A stretch of 64,000 nucleotides of DNA from Notolepis coatsorum (taxonomy: Eukaryota > Chordata > Actinopteri > Aulopiformes > Paralepididae). Location: positions 58,271,464-58,335,463 of the forward strand of contig OZ020592.1 in NCBI GenBank assembly GCA_963971535.1, read 5' to 3'. This document shows, one piece after another, positions 22,040 to 33,027 of this stretch. The notes under the pieces were generated by a model, which saw only the letters and a list, made by a program, of their open reading frames with translations, was not told where the DNA came from and did not search any database. Position 1 is the stretch's first letter; every line of letters starts with the position of its first letter. Both the position numbers and the translations under genes were made by a program.

Positions 22040-22161
22040 AAGGAAGGGTGTAAGCGTAAACGTGCATGTGTCAACTTTTTCACGTGCACAATATGTGCAT
22101 GGAGATAAGATATCATCTCAATATGGCAGAGCGAGACGCGATGTCAGATATGAAATATAAC
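22040..22161 (-). repeat. DIRS left inverted terminal repeat
   Basis: Reverse complement reads GTTATATTTCATATCTGACA at the outer end, then the shared CTCGCTCTGCCATATTGAGA, CACATATTGTGCACGTGAAA and CTTACACCCTTCC. The outer 40 bases are specific to this end and reappear in the ICR at 4910-4957. Confidence 0.85.
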
Positions 22162-22558
22162 AAGGTGTTTACTTGCCTCAGCACCCTAAATTCAGGATTC
22201 TCATTGCCGTAATATGAGCTTATCCTGGCTATTGTAAACAGGATATGGCATTAACATGTGCCAACCCATAAATGGAATAGTCAAGTACCAACAATAATAT
22301 TGATGTGTATGCAAAAGCAGTCACTGCTGTGTCAATTCAGGGGCCTCTGATACACCTCTGAACCAGTGGTTCTCTTTCCTGTCAAGAAGTCCAGATTGAT
22401 ACAGTTTAGTCCATAGACTCCTATCTGATAAGGTTTTGTGTCAGACCCCCACCTGAGTAGATTCAGGTTGTTAGATGTGATTAAGTCCAGAATTCGATAG
22501 CTGTCTGTACTGTAGTTTAGGAGATAATGGTGGAGAAAGTTATCAGAATAGTCACGTT
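22162..22558. other. Intron DNA, no feature seen
   Basis: Flank right of the DIRS element. No coding or repeat structure was recognised. Confidence 0.5.
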
Positions 22559-22765
22559 AACCCTTTCACTGCCATACTACCAAATGGTTAACCCTTTCAC
22601 TGCGACAATACAGGTTAACCCTTTCACTGACACGTGACAAAGGGTTAACCCTTTCACTACCACACTACAGAAGGTTAACCCTTTACTATCACACTAGAGA
22701 CGGTTAACCATCTGTAGTGTGATAGTAAAGGGTTAACCTTCTGTAGTGTGGTAGTGAAAGGGCTA
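22559..22765. repeat. GGTTAACCCTTTCACT satellite with inverted half
   Basis: A unit of 33-40 bp beginning TTAACCCTTTCACTGCC is repeated about five times in forward orientation (22559-22690) and twice inverted (22700-22765), so 22665-22765 can form a long hairpin. The unit resembles the ends of TTAA-targeting elements (TTAA followed by a CACT-rich terminus). It ends about 80 bases from psd-like exon 4. Confidence 0.75.
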
Positions 22766-22843
22766 ATGTTCGCTCATTTCTAGTGAATTAAATAGTGACA
22801 TTAACCCCCCTGGAACCCTCTCCCCAGTCTGATCCTGACTGAC

Positions 22844-23314
22844 CTGGGGAAGGAGAAGGAGGGGTTGCTGCTATACCAGCTACTCCCCAGCCGCGGTCCC
22901 TCTCTTCCTCTGTGCGGCGTGTCGTCCGAGCCGCTACTCAGCCTCTCACTGGAAGGGGCGCGGGTGGCGTCCGAGTCCCCCGTCACGGTGAGGATGGAGT
23001 CGGACAGGCTGGGCCTCTCGCCGTGGGCCAGGGGGGCGAAGCTGAGCTGGACGATGTGCCTGGCGCTCTGGCAGACCGGCCCCTGGATGGCCGGGGTGAG
23101 AGTGGGGAGGTCAAAGGTCAGGACGGTCTGCGTGCTGGAGGTCAGGAGCTCCTCGCTGTCCAGGCTGCAGTAGGACGTCCCCTTGGCCCGGTAAGACTCC
23201 ATGATGCTTTCGAAGTGGCGGCTGAATGTGTCCTCTGAGGCACGGCGAGGGCCGGAGACCTGAATGGGGGATTTCAGGGCTGGGTTGTGGTTGTCGAAGA
23301 AAGTCTCCAGTGGC
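22844..23314 (-). CDS. psd: psd-like gene, coding exon 4
   Basis: The minus-strand exon has acceptor CAACCCAG at 23315 and donor CCCCAG/GTCAGT at 22843, with 157 codons and phases matching exon 3. It encodes LKSPIQVSGPRRASEDTFSR, then HFESIMESYRAKGTSYCSLD, a conserved EFA6 signature (human PSD has FEAILESHRAKGTSYTSL at the corresponding place), then a Ser-rich linker ending SNPSFSFPR. In the family this region lies just before the Sec7 domain, which activates ARF6 at the plasma membrane. The next exon would encode the Sec7 start and is not in the 22.8 kb to the left. Confidence 0.8.
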
Positions 23315-25376
23315 CTGGGTTGAGCGAAAGAAAGAGAGAGACAGAGAGACTAGAGAAGAGCAATACTGTACAATGTAGCAATAGTGCAGCATGTATTCAA
23401 TTGTGTTTTACCTGGATGTGAAAAAGACATTCTCATGTGCTTGTTTGCACCATGCAGTATACTACACAGTAAAGTATATAGTTTACTGTATGACCTTTGA
23501 AAGCTTTTTCTGCTGAATGAAAACACACCACCAAACTGGTTTGTGGTCTACTTGTAAAAGGAGGCTGCTGCTGTGATCAAAATAGAGATCCAAATATGGG
23601 TCAGAGGGAAGTTCCTGCTGTGTGTGTGTGTGTGTGTGTATTTTTGTGTCTGTGTCTGTGTGTCTATGTACATTACATGTATGTGTGTGCTTATGCGTGC
23701 ATGTGTATACAGTGCAGCTCAGTGTACAAGTGCATCAGTGTGTGCACGTATGGTGCATGTATGGTGCTCATGTCCACATGTGACGTTCACCCAGGGCCGT
23801 GTCTAGCTTTTTGGGGACCCTATGTGAAATGTTGTTTGGGGGCCCCTATTTTGTGAAACTATGGTGGGGAGATTCCAACCCCTTTAAGGTGGGCATGCAT
23901 TTAACATTAAAATGCATCAATCTGGTGCACTTTAACACTTTGAGTGCCACTGACGTGTATTGTCGTCTTATCATGCCCTCCGTTGAGTGCCACCGACGCG
24001 AATTGTCGTTTGATTTTTTTATTAGCGATCTGAATTCATATTTCATCAACCGAGTCTCCCGTTGGTACAGCAGACCCTCTAGGAGCTCAGATGGGAAAAT
24101 ACCGCCCCCTATCTTCTATCCCTGTGTAACTGCAGGCCATTCGATTATACTGCTGGATCCCTGTGGGGGGAGCCAACTGGCTCCATTATGCTGGCGAGGG
24201 ATCTGATGATGAGGGAAGTGATCGCGAGTTGGAAAGCAGCGTGGAATATATATTTACAGCAGCCAATAATCAATCAATAAACGCGATCGATATTTGGAAT
24301 GGCGATCAGGAATTGGAATAATCTTTTTGGAGAACATCTGATCTAAGGTAAGGAGTCTATGTTACCAGTTTTAGGATAATCAGAGCTGTATTCACTGAGA
24401 TAACAGCGTGTCCCGTATGTGTGTATGTGTGTGTGATGTTGAGGAAATGAGAGAATAGATTTTTCAGCCCGCTTCTATAGCGTGCATAAGTACACATATA
24501 CTATCGATAATCTAGCGTTTATTTGAAAACGATTCATAAATAGGCCGACAAATGACAACGTGTCTAGTGTATTCGAGAATATTCCAATAAATGCTGTTTA
24601 TGGGGGAATCTTTCTATTTTCCGGAAATTTTCGAGAGAACTTTTCGAAATGCTATAAAAAGGATATGAACCGATTAAAAAACAATCCGTTTCGACAATGT
24701 TGACTGCAAACAAGTCATTGATAAACGACGGGCAGATTAGACACATAGCCATAATTTAAAACATAGATTATGCGTTTTTAACGCTAACATTGAAGTGGAT
24801 GATGGCATTCAAGGGGGTAAAAAGGAAAACACGGCCGGCACTGATAGTGTTAAGAGGAAAAGAGGCTAGATCCGTGAAAAAAATATATTTTTTTCTCACT
24901 AATTCAAATCAACCATCTCAAGTTGACCTCAGCAATGACAGAAAATTATAATAAATAGGAAACACTGGGGCGCCCCTATATCAAGAAACTCCTGAAAATG
25001 TACAGGATTTACTGAATCGCATTATAACATCTCCAAAATGCACATAAATGAGACAGATACTGCATTTTCCTTAAATTTCTGACTTACGATATTGAAATTT
25101 AAGAAAGTTAAAGTTAAATAAAGTTTGAAAATGCAAGTACATTTTTGTCAGTAAGCTACTTGTGTATTTTTATTTGTTTCATAAAGAAATGGCCACTTGC
25201 GGTCATAAGCAGTAGCCTATCGGTAAAATGTGTTAAGCTGATGATTTGTTACATCCCTACAGGATATATATATATATATATACAGTATAGGCCTACAGTA
25301 TATTGAGTGAATAAAATAAAAAAAATTATAATAATAATAATAATCTGCATATGGCAAGAAACGGGCCTGCGTTCAC
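23315..25376 (-). other. Intron 3 of psd-like gene
   Basis: Non-coding. It holds a (GT)n stretch near 23618-23640, the left end of a hAT-like element (CAGGGCCGTGTCTAGC at 23792), a piggyBac-like element (23936-24849), and AT-rich DNA with short (TA)n at 25265-25281. No right end was found for the hAT. Confidence 0.7.
23936..24849. mobile_element. piggyBac-like element, copy D
   Basis: Flanked by TTAA (23932-23935 and 24850-24853) with imperfect inverted ends CACTTTGAGTGCC and GGCACTGATAGTG. Inner sequence differs from copies A-C, so it is a sister family. A stretch near 24170-24290 reads GEGSDDEGSDRELESSVEYI on the plus strand. This acidic pattern recalls piggyBac transposase N termini and may be a remnant exon. 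Confidence 0.65.
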
Positions 25377-25905
25377 CTCTTCAGCAGGTATCCAAACACC
25401 TGTGGCTCCTCCTGCGCTGCGTGCTGCCTCCTCCTGCTGTCGCCTTGCATCCTCACACTGGCCCAGCTGACCACCTCCTCCTCCTCCTCCTCCTCCTCCT
25501 CTACCTCCTCCCCCCGGCCTCCCCCATCCACTTCCTCCTCTCCGTCTGTCCTCTCGTAGGGCAGGCCGCCCAGGGGGCTGCTCCCGGTGCCAGAGGTGCC
25601 TTGCACGCTGCGGTTGCTGCCAAACGCAGAGTCGGCGTCTTCCTGTTCGCCCGGCAACACCTCGTCGATGTCCGTCTCGCGGTAGCAGCGCAGCGGGACG
25701 GCGTCCAGGTCAGTTTCGGAGTACTTCAGGGTCCGTCGGATGATGCCGGTCTTGCCCGCCGCTGCTGGGGGAGGTGTCACTAGCTCCACCTCCACCTGCT
25801 GCACCTCGTGATTGGCCGAGAGGAGGGGGAGGGAAGAGGGGGGGGTTGGAGTGGGAGACTCGCTGGAGTTGCCACTGGGAGGAGCTGTTGAGGCTTCCAC
25901 ACCAC
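25377..25905 (-). CDS. psd: psd-like gene, coding exon 3
   Basis: Acceptor CCCTGCAG at 25906, donor AAGAG/GTGAAC at 25376, 529 bp. Phase 1 in (joins the last base of exon 2 to give Ser) and phase 2 out (joins exon 4). It encodes the strongest family match, KYSETDLDAVPLRCYRETDI followed by DEV; human PSD has KYSETDLDTVPLRCYRETDI there. Downstream is EDADSAFGSNRSVQGTSG, then a run of eleven acidic residues (EEVEEEEEEEEE) coded by a GAG-rich microsatellite. The function of the motif is not established. Confidence 0.85.
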
Positions 25906-26821
25906 CTGCAGGGTGGGGGGGGGGGGGACAGAGCCAATGCTTATTCTACAGCTGTATTTCTCAACGGTTGATCATGAGAAGATTGAAAGGGACCCTGAAC
26001 TTATCTGGGGACGTTTGATATGACCACGCCTCCTGCTCATACTCTCAACCATACCCATTTGTATTTAGTGTATATTATTTATAGTGTATTTATGCTGTAT
26101 TGTTTGTATTTTTCTTATGATATAGACCAGGGGTTCCCAAACTTTTCAGGCCGCGACCCAAAAATAACGGGGTCAGAGAGCCGCGACCCCCACTATTATA
26201 GGAGGTACATTTATTTAAATTTTTTTTTTATAAATGGAAATGTATGGTTGAAACATGCACACGTTCAAACGCACACACACTAATAAGCATTGGAGGCTTT
26301 TAACCAGGGCCGGACTGGGGAAATCATTCAGGCCAGGAAATATAGTGCAAAATATAGCCCCAGTCAGGCCACTTTTTAAGCAGGGGGTCTGGGGGTCCCC
26401 CACCAGGACATTTCTTGTTACAAAGACTTAATTTCCTGCATTCTGGTGCAGGCATTTTTTTATTTGTACCCTTTAAATGCCAGTGTTTGTGATGACATCA
26501 CAAATTATTGTTAAAAAACAGGCTAGCATATGTATGATTAGCAACAACACTGATTTTGATGGATTTTCAGTTTTTTTGTAATGTCAGATTGAAAATAATA
26601 CAATCTTTTATTCAACTTCAGCCCTGATCATAACACCACATATTAATTTTATAATTCTAACCCTTTAAATGCCAGTGTGTGTGATGGCATATATTTGCAA
26701 TATATCAAATGCAAAGTAGATTTTTCTGGGGGGGATTATTACAGGCTAGCATGTGTCAATGATTAGATTGTAAGGGTCCCACCTCCACCAATCACATGCG
26801 GCTCCTTTTGTGTGTGTGTGA

Positions 26822-26944
<123 letters not shown>

Positions 26945-27511
26945 CCAACTTGTGTGAGTTGCAGTGATCTCCTGATTGTTCCCCACCTAGGTTATCTCTA
27001 ACTATTGCGCTGCTGCAACTAGAAACACTGTCCTGGCCTGCTTATAAGTTCAGTGGCCTGACTGCAAAATAAATAAATATATATCTTATCGGGTGGGTAG
27101 GTGACTTCTTGCCTTGTAATTTTACAAATGACAAACACACCTGAGGGCTAATGTCACCTTTTCCTGGATGTGTGGATCTTTCAGTGTACAAATTCTACTT
27201 CCTCTGAACTAAACACCTATTTTGTGGTTCAGCTGGCCTTTCATAAGGGCCTAATTAGTTTCCACGTAGGTTCTTGCTGCTGTGGTTTGCATGGGTTCCA
27301 ACCTTTATAGTTCCACATGAGAGCAAGGTAAAAGCAAAAGTGGAAAAGTGGAAAAGTGGAAATGTGCTGTGATTGGATCTCAAGGCATGTGAGCCAATCA
27401 CAAAGATGCACAGTTCCATTTTGAGAGAGGAGCACGTAGGCCTTGAAGGAGGCTCCTTGAACTGCTCCTTGAACTTCTGTAAATATCTTATCTGTTGTCA
27501 TTTATATGTTA

Positions 27512-27580
27512 TGTGTGGACCCCAGGAAGAGTAGCTGATGTTTTGCATCAGCTAATGGGGATCCTAATAAAATCATAAAA
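27512..27580 (+). mobile_element. LINE 3' tail fragment
   Basis: GTGTGGACCCCAGGAAGAGT, then GCATCAGCTAATGGGGATCC and TAATAAAAT. The same tail closes the LINE at 53786-57128, so this is a severely 5'-truncated copy of that family. Confidence 0.7.
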
Positions 27581-28087
27581 CCCTTTGATGTTTTGAATAT
27601 ACATTTTACGTTATGTACTTAATGTTTTTCTGCATATTTTCACACTGCCAACAAAGGCATGTTGTCTCGGAATGGATTTTTGTGCGTCTCCTCTCTTCTC
27701 ATTTCTGTGCATCTCCTCTCCGACACCTGAGACAGAAAATACTTAGCCCTCCAACACAACTGTAGTTTTTTCACACAGCGAGGAAAATAACACTGTCGGA
27801 CAATCTAACAATAATTAACATATTATTTACAAGTCGTAGGTTTTGCAAATAAGGAGACATATAGAGAACATTTCAAAGCACTCAAAATGGCCAATATCTC
27901 CATTTCGACCTATTTCTGAATTGCGTGACAGTTTGGGGTTTTCTGAAGAATCGTGAGCTCCTTAACAAGACGGCCTAGGCCGTGCCGGATCACATATCTG
28001 GTAGTGCCAAAGATCAATTCAAATTCCCATGAGCAGTGCAGTTTACAGAGGACATAAGAGTCATGGGGTTGTTGTGTGAGATCTCAC

Positions 28088-28205
28088 TTTTCTCCCCCCG
28101 GCTGGCTGCCTCCTCAGCTGGGCTCCCAAACAGGAACTCCCACTTAGCCCGTGCTATTCTCTGGGAGTGGAGCGAGGGGCCGGGCACTGTGCTGCCACTG
28201 TCCGT
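28088..28205 (-). CDS. psd: psd-like gene, coding exon 2
   Basis: 118 bp, acceptor ATAATCCAG at 28206 and donor AAAA/GTGAGA at 28087. Phase 0 in and phase 1 out. It encodes TDSGSTVPGPSLHSQRIARA then KWEFLFGSP; human PSD has SHAQRIARAKWEFFYGS, a conserved EFA6A block of unknown function. The splice phases join exons 1 and 3 without a break. This supports a functional gene. Confidence 0.85.
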
Positions 28206-28224
28206 CTGGATTATACACATACAC

Positions 28225-28230
<6 letters not shown>

Positions 28231-28318
<88 letters not shown>
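28231..28318. repeat. (GA)n microsatellite in intron 1
   Basis: About 88 bases of GA dinucleotides fill a third of the 268-bp intron 1 (28206-28473), starting only 25 bases upstream of the exon 2 acceptor on the minus strand, where it reads (TC)n and could serve as an unusually long polypyrimidine tract. Confidence 0.9.
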
Positions 28319-28321
<3 letters not shown>

Positions 28322-28473
28322 AGTGTGCCTTTGCATTAGTTTAATTTCCATTTAAAAGTGTTCATGTCTTTCATAGTATTGTGATTCCGATTGTTACTGT
28401 TGTTTTATTTTCAGACGTTGGAATTACAAAACTAAGAAGACAAGAATGTATGTGGATTTCCTCCAGTGCTCAC

Positions 28474-30735
28474 CTGTATTCCTGAGGTGGCGGCCCCTGT
28501 CTCGTTGCTCTGGTGACTGGACTGACTGGACTCCGGGGACACACAGTCCCTGTCCCCCAGGCTCCCTGTCACGCCACTGGAGCTCCGAGAGGACGATCCC
28601 CCCATCACTCCGTTCTGCTCCCCCTCAGGGGACTCCTCCACCCTCAGCAGACCTGGCTGCTGCTCCGCCCTGTATCCCTCCACCCTGTCCCCCTCTCCAT
28701 CCTCATCGCAGCCCTCGTCCTCCTCTGGCGAGTCCAGCGCCACCGGCCCCAGGAGCAACACCTCCCTCCTCCTCTGCTCGGCCCGTTTCTGCTGGGCCGT
28801 GGGGCTCAGGGCCCCGCGGCCGCGCCTGGGCTCGGACGTGGGAGCTGCAGGGGTGGTGTTGGACTCAAGCCCAGGGTCAGGGCCTGGGCTTGGGGTGTTC
28901 TCCTCTTCCTGCTGCCCCCACTGCTGCCTGGAGGTCCAGCTGACTGGAGACTCTTCCACACTCTGGTTAATGAAGAGGCGGCGGGCCAGCTCTGTGCAGT
29001 CGGCTCTCTCAAAGCAGCTGAGGTCTCCTCTCCTGTCTGGGTCGGGGGACCAGCAGTCTCCTGTGTATTGTGGGGGCTGCCGGCGGTGCAGAGTAGGACT
29101 GTCTGGCGATCTGAGCTCCGCCCGGAACAACCTGGGGTCCCTCATAGGAGAGCTGAGCTCAGTGGGAGGGTGGGCGGGGCGGAGGAAGCGAGAGGGCAGG
29201 GCGGGGGAACCCGGACCTGTCGTCTCTGACGGGATAGAGTTCTGATGCTCCTCCTCCTGATTCACAATGCTGTGATTGGTTTGCGAGTTTGTTTCGTGCG
29301 AGTGCGACAGCGAGACAGAGTTTTCGGGCTGGTGAGAGTCAGTGTCGTCGGTTGCTGGCGTGTGTTGACCGTTTAAAGGGATGTTCATTTTAAGCGTTTG
29401 CTGCTGGAACTGTTGTGCATTTGGGGTTAGACCGTGAACATCTCCAGAGTCCGAGCCACCAGTCAGCTCACCTAAAGCATTGTGCAATGAGGACATCCTT
29501 GCCTCTGTGAACATGGAGGACACTTTGGTAGCCTCCTCGGCCAGCCTGCGGGCCACTTCAGGGCTGTGAGCTGGGGAGGAGGACTTACTACCACTTAGCT
29601 GGTTCATGCCCTCTACTAATTTATTGCCAAGTTGAAGTATCGCTCCCTGGGGTGAGGGGCTCCTGTTACAGGCCCTGTGAACATGTCTCTGGATGGTCGG
29701 ACTGCTTGTCGTACTTCTGTCCTGTCCAAGCCAGTGAAGGGGACTCTGAGTCCCCACACAGGACCTGGGCCTCGAGCTAGGAGACATGCCCAAAGCAGAC
29801 TGCCTGGCCTGGGAGGATAGCTGGTCTGAGGCTGGGCTCCGGGGCAAGCCGCATATGGCCTGGGTCCTATCTGATACATGGCCACTAGGGAGCATGCAGG
29901 TGTTCTGACGCTGAACAGGGGAGCCAGCCCAGGACTGGCAGCGTGGTTGCTGGCTGTGTGGCAAGGCCTGGCTGTGCTCGAGTGCATGGGCTAGCTTGTT
30001 CCTCAGCAAAGGGGAACCAAACTCCTCCAGAGCCCTCTGGGTAGCTGCCCTGCCGATGGGGTCCAGGGTGGGGTTGCGGAGGACGGGGGAGCCCGTTTGC
30101 TGGTGACCTCCTGGGGCCCGGAAGCCCAGCTTGGGACTGGAACTGCAGGAGGAGTCAGAACTTCCAAACCAAACTGGGTCGCTGAACCTTTTACGGAGGT
30201 GGGACGGGGTAGATCTCTCCTCTCTGGTCCCCCTCTGGCACACAGCACTCTCCACCGTCTTCACGTTGGCTTTCTCAATGTAACTGAAGGTGACTACAGA
30301 GCGCTTCCCGTCGCTGACTGCTTCCTCATTGTACCCCTGGATGCTCGAGGGTGAGTAAAGGGCAGTGGCCCTCCCAGAAGAAGAGGATGATGACGGGGAG
30401 TAATCGGAGGGCAAACTCAGACGCTTGGAGACCGTGGAGGATTGAGAAGAACCTTGCTGCAGTCGAAAGCTAACATTGTGTCTGGAGGGAGAATGGTTGT
30501 GAGTAGTGTAGTCCTGGCCCAGACGGTGAGCTGTGCTGGAGGCCTTATTGACTGCCTGGCAGGTCGTCTGGCTGGTTAGCTGGGACAGGAGTCCTCCTGG
30601 GACATCCTGGACGGTTAGGGTTGAGTCCCTCCCATCAACCCCTTCCCCTACTGCCCCAGAACCACCCTTCCCATCCTGCTCTGGGGCAGAGCGCACCTCC
30701 ACATACAGATGAAGGACTTTTCCAGACTGGGACAT
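28474..30735 (-). CDS. psd: psd-like gene, coding exon 1 (N-terminal 754 residues)
   Basis: One long exon from ATG at 30735 (MSQSGKVLHLYVEVRS) to donor ATACAG/GTGAGC at 28473, 754 codons, phase 0 out. PSD/EFA6 proteins are exchange factors for ARF6 that link endosomal recycling and cortical actin. This exon holds the non-catalytic N terminus. RSVVTFSYIEKANVKTVES at about residues 145-163 matches SVVIFRFVEKASVRP of human PSD. The rest is Ser/Pro/Gln-rich and disordered with short conserved islands (ATQRALEEFGSPLLRNKLA, VARRLAEEATKVSSMFTEAR, ELARRLFINQSVEESPVSW). It is far longer than the human N terminus. Start choice: first ATG in frame, context GGCCATGT. Paralogue (psda or psdb) not resolved. 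Confidence 0.75.
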
Positions 30736-30754
30736 GGCCAGCCTCAGCTCAGTG

Positions 30755-31105
30755 CATCACGAGGACAGAGAGAGAGAGAGAGATAGAGGGAGAGAAGGAG
30801 AGAGAAAGAGAAAGAGAGACAGAAGAACAAAGACAGAGACAGGGACAGATAAGCTTCCTCGTTGTCCTTCCCTCCTCCTCCTCCTCCTCCTCCTCCTCCT
30901 CCTCCTCCTCCTCCTTGTATTTGTTGTGGGTTGTTTGTTGTTTATCTGCTGGTGTTCAATGTCAGTATATTTTTAGACGATCTGTCTTCTCCTTTCCTCA
31001 CCGGCACGGTTGTGTGCAGAGCAAACACACTCTGACTGAATGGGCAGAGGACGGACATGCCCATGGGACACCTTCAGCAGCGCTCTATTCTTCATACCTG
31101 TGTGA

Positions 31106-31181
<76 letters not shown>

Positions 31182-31205
31182 GAGAGAGGGAGAGAGGGAG
31201 AAGAG
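30755..31205. repeat. Simple repeats upstream of psd-like exon 1
   Basis: (AG)-rich tract 30767-30840, (TCC)n 30872-30915 and (GA)n 31110-31200 lie within 500 bases of the start codon. They may be 5' UTR or upstream DNA. No core promoter was recognised. Confidence 0.8.
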
Positions 31206-32030
31206 GTAATTACTGTACTATCCTGATCCCTAAATAACTATACTATGAAAGCACTACAACAGCTACTAATTGAGTCTGCAAAAACATACCTGTGTGTGAG
31301 AAAGAGGGAAATAAGGGCTATTACTCAAGGCATTTAAGGAATTAAGGGTAATAATCACTACTGATTCTGATTCCAGAGTCCTAAACGTGACTGCTGATAC
31401 AGTGAACCAATCCGGTCCATTACTCTTACTGAACAGTATAGCGTTAGTGTAGAGATATTCTATCCCACTCACAGGCCTGAGGAAGACCTGTGAAACGTCT
31501 CAACCTTTTCTGTTTCCAGTTGATTCTTTGAAGATGTACAGTACATTGTTTGTTAAAGGACAGGTTCACCTGTGAACCCCTATTTGATGTTGACTAGTGT
31601 GGGAAACATGTAATAACTTACTCAGTCAATGAATCCGGTTAATAAAATGTATTAACGCAGAAAGAAAGTATCAAATACAGAATAGTCAGAGAATGGCTGA
31701 ATGGCTCTCATCCAAGTGACTAGCTAGGAGACCCGGAAGTAAGAGACCAAATCACAGAGAGGGGGCTCCTTTATACCCAGGAGAGGGGAGGGGGGACAGC
31801 ATAAACAGGAGGTTTGGGGGAAGGGAGGGGATAAAGACACGTCCTTATGAGAAGACAAGTCTGTTATGGGACAGAAGGAGGAGACAAGCTCCTATTTCCC
31901 CCACAATTGTACAGACCATAATTGGGGCACGTGTTTTCATAAACCATGATACATGTCATTTTCCAAAACCAATTTGCTCTGTTTTGCTTTTAGTCACACA
32001 TGTCTTCTGGCCTGGCGTTAATATCTGATA
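31206..32030. other. Intergenic, no gene seen
   Basis: No coding region was recognised. The DNA around 31480-31510 (GCCTGAGGAAGACCTGTGAA) has the look of a dispersed repeat, but I could not assign it. Confidence 0.5.
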
Positions 32031-32159
32031 CCTGTGTCCAGGGGCGTAGCTGGGGGGGGGGGTAGCTTAGGATGATTCCAAGGGCCCAGCACTGGAAGGG
32101 GGCCCCAACAAATTTTTTTTTTTTTTTTTTTTTTTTTTACTAGACATCACTCAGGTGTA

Positions 32160-32850
32160 TTACATTTACATTTACATTTAGTCATTTAGCTGACGCTTTT
32201 ATCCAAAGCGACTTACAAGTTCTGTACGACAAGCCATCAGGAAGGGCACAACTCTATCAGCTGAGTAACAATGTTCATCAAAGTGTTGAGTGCTACAGTG
32301 TAGGTTAGTTTATTAGGACAAGTGCATGACAGTATGGTTAGTTAGGGTTAGGGTTTTTTTTTTTTTTTTTTTTTTTCTTTTTTTAATTCAGATAATGGTT
32401 GAAGAAGTGCGTCTTTAGTCGACGGCGAAAGATTGGACGTGTTTCGGCTGTCCTAACTGGGGTGGGTAGTTCATTCCACCATTGTGGGGCAAGGACTGAG
32501 AATAGGCGACTTCTCTTTGATGACCCTCCCGGAGCTTGGATAGGAGTAGGTCTGAGGCGGCCAGAAGATGCAGAGCGTAGGGGTCTTGAGGGTGTGTAGT
32601 TAGAGACCATTGACCGGAGGTAGGCGGGAGCAGTTCCCTTTGCCGCACGGTATGCTAGGTCGAGGGCCTTGAAGCGGATTCGTGCAGCAATGGGGAGCCA
32701 GTGCAGGTCCCTAAGAAGTGGGGTGACATGGGCCGACTTCGGTAGGTTTGAGATCAGGCGGGCCGCTGCGTTCTGAATGAGTTGAAGAGGCTTAGTGGCA
32801 GTGGCCGGGAGGCCAGCGAGCAGTGCGTTGCAGTAGTATTAGTATTAGTA
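32160..32850 (-). mobile_element. L2-like LINE 3' end within hAT
   Basis: Minus-strand frame 32610-32383 encodes a LINE C terminus (SRLFSVLAPQWWNELPTPVR, then FRRRLKTHFF), followed towards 32160 by the 3' UTR end with GACGCTTTTATCCAAAGCGA, a tail shared by fish LINEs and SINEs. Further coding remnants extend upstream to about 32850. Confidence 0.75.
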
Positions 32851-32894
32851 GTAGTATTATTGATGCTCTCATTGATACTATGTTTGTTTCTGAA

Positions 32895-33027
<133 letters not shown>

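Larger units (their letters stand above)
3997..22161 (-). mobile_element. DIRS tyrosine-recombinase retrotransposon with nested insertions
   Basis: Read on the minus strand, the element has a left inverted terminal repeat (22161 down to about 22040), gag (about 22024-19934), reverse transcriptase (about 10037-8930), tyrosine recombinase (about 7137-4957), an internal complementary region (about 4868-4957) and a right terminal repeat in inverse orientation (3997-4120 and 4792-4806). AAC trinucleotides sit at both ends (3997-3999 and 22159-22161). There is no target-site duplication, as expected for DIRS elements, which integrate by recombinase. About 13 kb of the span is later insertions. Gag, RT and recombinase are frameshifted or interrupted, so this copy is dead. 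It lies in the intron after psd-like exon 4. Confidence 0.85.

Noticed and set aside
28446-29245. Long plus-strand frames opposite psd-like exon 1
   Set aside because: They are antisense shadows of a GC-rich coding exon. The minus strand has the family motifs and splice sites.
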